A program made the translations under genes and the position numbers. DNA of 9,168 nucleotides from positions 1 through 9,168 of the forward strand of contig JAHFIS010000017.1 in the NCBI GenBank assembly GCA_023246275.1, read 5' to 3'. This document shows, in pieces, positions 6,883-9,168 of the stretch (position 1 is its first letter; each line of letters opens with the position of its first letter). The DNA comes from Candidatus Uhrbacteria bacterium (GTDB lineage: Bacteria > Patescibacteriota > Patescibacteriia > UBA9934 > GWF2-40-263). The notes beneath the pieces were generated by a model. The model did not search any database. It was not told where the DNA came from and saw nothing but the letters and a program-made list of their open reading frames with translations.

Positions 6883-8148
6883 CTATGCGTCGCGATCGTC
6901 TGTTGCGGACCTGAATACTTCCCGTGTTCGTTGCGCCGCCTTCTCCCAGGAAAACTCCCGCGCTCGCTCCAACCCCTTTCGACGAAGCCGCTCTCGCAAT
7001 GCCTCCGACGACATCAGCTCGCGCAACGCCATCGCGATCTCCTCCGTCCGAAACGGGTTCACGAGGATCGCCGCGCCGTTCGTCAGCTCGGGGAGCGACG
7101 ACGTGTGGCTCGTGATGACGGGCGTGCCGCTGGCCATCGCTTCGAGCACCGGGAGACCGAACCCCTCGTAGACGGACGGCCAGGCGAAGGCGGTTGCGGC
7201 GCGGTAGAGGGCGGGGCGGTCGGCGGAGGGGACGTAGCCGAGATGATGGATCCAGGAGGATCGAAGGGTCGAAGGCCGTAGGCGGTAGGGGGTCGTTCCT
7301 TCGGCCTTTCGGCCTGTGGCCTTCAATGCCTCACGAATCGCACCGCTCTTCCAGCCCCAGCCTCCCGCGAGGACGAGATGCAAGTCGTCGCCCGTTTCGC
7401 GGCGATACGCGTCCATCGCGTCGATGAGCGCGACGACGTTCTTGCGGGGCTCGAGGGTGCCTACGAACAGGACGAATCGCCTCGGCAGCTTGTGGCGCGA
7501 GCGGACGCCGTGGTCCTGCGCGGTGAACGTCGGGGAGAACGCCCGATCGATTCCATGCGGGATGACGTGGACCTTGCTCGCGTCCTTTCCGAAGAACCGC
7601 ACGACGTCCTCCTTCGTCGCCGTCGACGGGACGATGATCGCGGCGGCATTTCGGACGAGACGGTCGGGTTGTGACAGCGCGTGCCAGAGTCGCATCTTCC
7701 ACGAGAAGAACTCTGGAAAGATTTTCCAGGAGAGATCGTGTATCGTCAGCGCGTACGGGACGGAGGGGGAGATCGCCGTGAAGTTGAGGTTGGGGAGCCA
7801 GACAAGGTCGGGAGTCGTCTTCTCGATTCGGTCGAGCTTCGGCCACCCCGCCGCGAGGGTCGTGAGCTTGAGGAGTTTGTTGGGAAGTCGGAGGTGCGTC
7901 CCAACTACCAACGCTAAGCGTTGGTAGTTGGGACGGTCGACGACTTCGCCACCGACAATTCTTTTCCCGACGTCGTTACTACCAACGCTAAGCGTTGGTA
8001 GTAACGATTGGGTGATTCCCGTCGACACGAGCTCATACTCGTCCTCCGTCCCTGACGCAAAAAGGGCGCGAAGGAGCTCGCTTGTGTACTCCCCCACGCC
8101 CGTTTTGTGCGCGTCCGACAGGTGTCGGACGTCGACGAGGATGCGCAT
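6883..8148 (-). CDS. GT4-family glycosyltransferase carrying two palindromic inserts
   Basis: The product has 421 residues, longer than the roughly 370-380 usual for this subgroup. The N-terminal domain starts MRILVDVRHLSD with KTGVGEYTSELLRAL (15-29), and has LTIHDLSWKIFPEFFSWK (134-151). The C-terminal domain has LFVGTLEPRKNV (227-238), LVLAGGWGWKS, and the E-x7-E motif EGFGLPVLE (Glu328 and Glu336). It is a retaining GT-B enzyme of unknown donor and acceptor, probably acting at the cytosolic membrane face. Three regions look inserted. Residues 48-59 (SLLPTLSVGSN) and 72-84 (PNYQRLALVVG) are encoded by palindromic mini-elements in the variable N-terminal loop. Residues about 274-296 come from a repeat-like CCTTCGGCC-rich stretch. 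The frame and all motifs are intact, so it is probably functional. Its ATG lies 3 bases after the TAA of the upstream gene, with no Shine-Dalgarno, so translation is probably coupled. Confidence 0.9.
   Translation of the reverse strand: MRILVDVRHLSDAHKTGVGEYTSELLRALFASGTEDEYELVSTGITQSLLPTLSVGSNDVGKRIVGGEVVDRPNYQRLALVVGTHLRLPNKLLKLTTLAAGWPKLDRIEKTTPDLVWLPNLNFTAISPSVPYALTIHDLSWKIFPEFFSWKMRLWHALSQPDRLVRNAAAIIVPSTATKEDVVRFFGKDASKVHVIPHGIDRAFSPTFTAQDHGVRSRHKLPRRFVLFVGTLEPRKNVVALIDAMDAYRRETGDDLHLVLAGGWGWKSGAIREALKATGRKAEGTTPYRLRPSTLRSSWIHHLGYVPSADRPALYRAATAFAWPSVYEGFGLPVLEAMASGTPVITSHTSSLPELTNGAAILVNPFRTEEIAMALRELMSSEALRERLRRKGLERAREFSWEKAAQRTREVFRSATDDRDA
7261..7327. repeat. Short repeat-rich insert within a GT4 gene
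   Basis: This stretch contains CCTTCGGCCTT (7298-7308), GGCCTTCAAT (7318-7327) and inverted CGAAGG/CCTTCG arms. The same 11-base and 10-base words occur together at 975-989, next to the terminator of the DUF11-like gene. In the protein it gives a linker (about residues 274-296) at a place where I expect related enzymes to have a short loop. It may be a degenerate dispersed repeat. Confidence 0.4.
7898..7934. repeat. Palindromic mini-element, copy 2 (extended, inside GT4 gene)
   Basis: The 12-base core arm plus GTCCCA on the left and TGGGAC on the right form perfect 18-base arms around one central base (7916). It is read in frame on the - strand as PNYQRLALVVG, the same frame as copy 1. Confidence 0.9.
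7973..8007. repeat. Palindromic mini-element, copy 3 (extended, inside GT4 gene)
   Basis: The same core is flanked by TCGTT and AACGA, giving perfect 17-base arms around base 7990. It is read in a different frame from copies 1 and 2, as SLLPTLSVGSN. It lies 38 bases from copy 2 in the same gene. Confidence 0.9.
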
Positions 8149-8151
8149 AGT

Positions 8152-9168
8152 TTAGTGATGGAGTGATGGGGTGGCGGAGTCGTGGAGTGACCCGACGATT
8201 TCCCGCATCTCCCTCACGAACCGTTCCTGCCCGAATTTTTCCGCGTGCGCCTTGATCGCGACGGTATCGAACTTCTTGTCGTCGAACCGAATCAGGTGGT
8301 CGGCCAGTTCCTCCCAGCTCTGCTCCTCGAACAGTTCGCCCGTGACGCCGTCGACGACCGTTTCGGTCGCGCCGCCCTTCTTATACGCGATCACCGGCCG
8401 GCCCGCGGCCATGCTCTCGACGGGCGTGATGCCGAAGTCTTCTTCCTGCGGATTGATGAACGCCTTGGCGTTGGCGAACAGGGCAGGGAGATCGGCGTCC
8501 GGCACGCGTCCGAGGAACTCGACGTTCGGGCGGGCCATCTTCTTGAGGTCGTTCAGAACCGGCCCGGTGCCGAAGATCTTCAGCTTTATTCCCGTGCGGT
8601 TGCATGCCTCGACGACGAGGTCGAACCGCTTGTACGCGACGAGCCGTCCGCCCGCGAGGAAGTATGTCTTCGGCTTGTCCGAGATCTTGAACCGCTTCGT
8701 GTCCACTGGCGGGTGCACGATGACGCTGTCGCGATGATAATATTTCTTGATGCGCTGTTGGACCGTCTCCGAGTTCGCGATGAACACGTCCACGCGGTCG
8801 GCGGCGAGCCGGTCCCACATCCGGAGAAGGGTGAGGAACGGCGGAAGCAGCATCTTGATGAACCGCGGGACGCGCAGCTCCTCGACGTAGGAAAGCGTGT
8901 CCGTCCAGAGGAATCGCGTCGGCGTGTGGCAGTAGCAGATGTGTCGCGTCCCCGGCGGAACGATGATCCCCTTGGCGAACGCCGACGTCGACGAAACCAC
9001 CGTGTCGAACCCGTCGAACCGGTAGTGCTCGGTCGCGGTCGGCATCAGCGTCAGGTACCACTGGAACCGAGATTTGATCATCGGCGCGCGCTGCAAAAAC
9101 GACGTCCGAATGTCCTTCCCGCGGAACTGCGGAAGCTTGGACGGATCATAAAACAGCGTAAACGTTGG
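8152..9168 (-). CDS. WbaZ-like GT4 glycosyltransferase (5' end outside window)
   Basis: The frame is open from the right edge to TAA at 8154-8152, giving 338 residues. A TTG at 9096 could be read as a start, but in-frame sequence upstream (FYDPSKLPQFRGKDIRTSF) fits the family, so the true start lies beyond the window. Seen in order: SSTSAFAKGI (about 59-68), HICYCHTPTRFLW (76-88), VFIANSETVQQRIKKYY (128-144), AGGRLVAYKRFD (172-183) and the E-x7-E motif EDFGITPVE (Glu243 and Glu251). The CYCHTPTRxLW signature is typical of WbaZ-like enzymes, some of which are mannosyltransferases for surface polysaccharides; the substrate here is unknown. The C-terminus SLHDSATPSLHH is encoded by the 8-base-period repeat at 8154-8193, which includes part of the stop codon. 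It is followed after 3 bases by the next GT4 gene, indicating an operon. Confidence 0.88.
   Translation of the reverse strand, partial: PTFTLFYDPSKLPQFRGKDIRTSFLQRAPMIKSRFQWYLTLMPTATEHYRFDGFDTVVSSTSAFAKGIIVPPGTRHICYCHTPTRFLWTDTLSYVEELRVPRFIKMLLPPFLTLLRMWDRLAADRVDVFIANSETVQQRIKKYYHRDSVIVHPPVDTKRFKISDKPKTYFLAGGRLVAYKRFDLVVEACNRTGIKLKIFGTGPVLNDLKKMARPNVEFLGRVPDADLPALFANAKAFINPQEEDFGITPVESMAAGRPVIAYKKGGATETVVDGVTGELFEEQSWEELADHLIRFDDKKFDTVAIKAHAEKFGQERFVREMREIVGSLHDSATPSLHH
8154..8193. repeat. Repeat with 8-base period at the 3' end of a GT4 gene
   Basis: Consecutive units are AGTGATGG, AGTGATGG, GGTGGCGG, AGTCGTGG and AGTGACCC. The tract encodes the last residues of the WbaZ-like enzyme and reaches into its stop codon. 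It shares GGAGTCGTGGAGTGAC with the tandem repeat at 6214-6245. Confidence 0.8.

Noticed and set aside
7904..8002. Terminators formed by the palindromic elements
   Set aside because: They lie well inside open genes, lack a following T-tract, and termination there would truncate essential enzyme domains.
5278..8007. CRISPR array formed by the three identical palindromes
   Set aside because: The copies lie in coding sequence, 2.6 kb and 38 bases apart, with no regular spacers and no cas genes.
9154..9168. Sequence GCGTAAACGTTGG resembling half of the palindromic element
   Set aside because: Only partial similarity, and on the - strand it encodes residues (PTFTLFYD) that fit the expected N-terminal sequence of the WbaZ-like family.
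1..9168. tRNA, rRNA or riboswitch genes
   Set aside because: No cloverleaf, rRNA-like stretch or recognisable riboswitch was seen, and nearly all sequence is accounted for by protein genes.

Overview
The window is GC-rich (coding regions look about 60% G+C) and almost fully coding. It holds one gene end on the + strand and six genes on the - strand. The glycosyltransferases, the DUF4012 protein and the small repeats resemble what I recall from Patescibacteria (candidate phyla radiation; an Uhrbacteria/Magasanikbacteria-like lineage is my best guess). This is recognition of protein style, not a phylogenetic result. All visible stops are consistent with the standard code: TGA ends one gene, TAA and TAG end the others.

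Layout from left to right. Positions 1-307 hold the 3' end of a + strand HAD-like hydrolase. It faces a - strand gene for a small putative lipoprotein (408-878); about 100 AT-richer bases lie between them, with a weak terminator facing each way. Then comes a - strand block, read right to left: a WbaZ-like GT4 glycosyltransferase (8152 to beyond the right edge), a second GT4 enzyme (6883-8148), an intergenic region with a terminator, a perfect DnaA-box sequence and a promoter, a third GT4 enzyme (5665-6804), a large DUF4012 membrane protein (2880-5696), and a membrane-anchored protein with DUF11-like repeats (991-2850). The block ends at a strong intrinsic terminator at 938-970. Starts and stops overlap or nearly abut at 5665-5696 and 8146-8154, and 29 bases separate the genes at 2851-2879, so the genes look like two consecutive transcription units.

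Taken together, the block looks like a cell-surface module. Three cytosolic glycosyltransferases would build a glycan, and two large single-pass proteins with extracytoplasmic domains would assemble, anchor or display surface material. The functional link is inferred from gene order.

The most unusual content is a set of tiny repeats inside the coding sequences. A near-perfect palindrome with 12-base core arms occurs three times: once in the DUF4012 gene and twice in one GT4 gene. It is read through in frame as NYQRLALVV or LLPTLSVGS, much like Rickettsia palindromic elements. In two copies the flanks extend the palindrome with different but perfectly matched sequence. A separate repeat with an 8-base period sits at the domain junction of one GT4 gene and at the C-terminus of another. 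Other points are a probable leaderless promoter and a hairpin that may hide the ribosome binding site of the DUF11-like gene.
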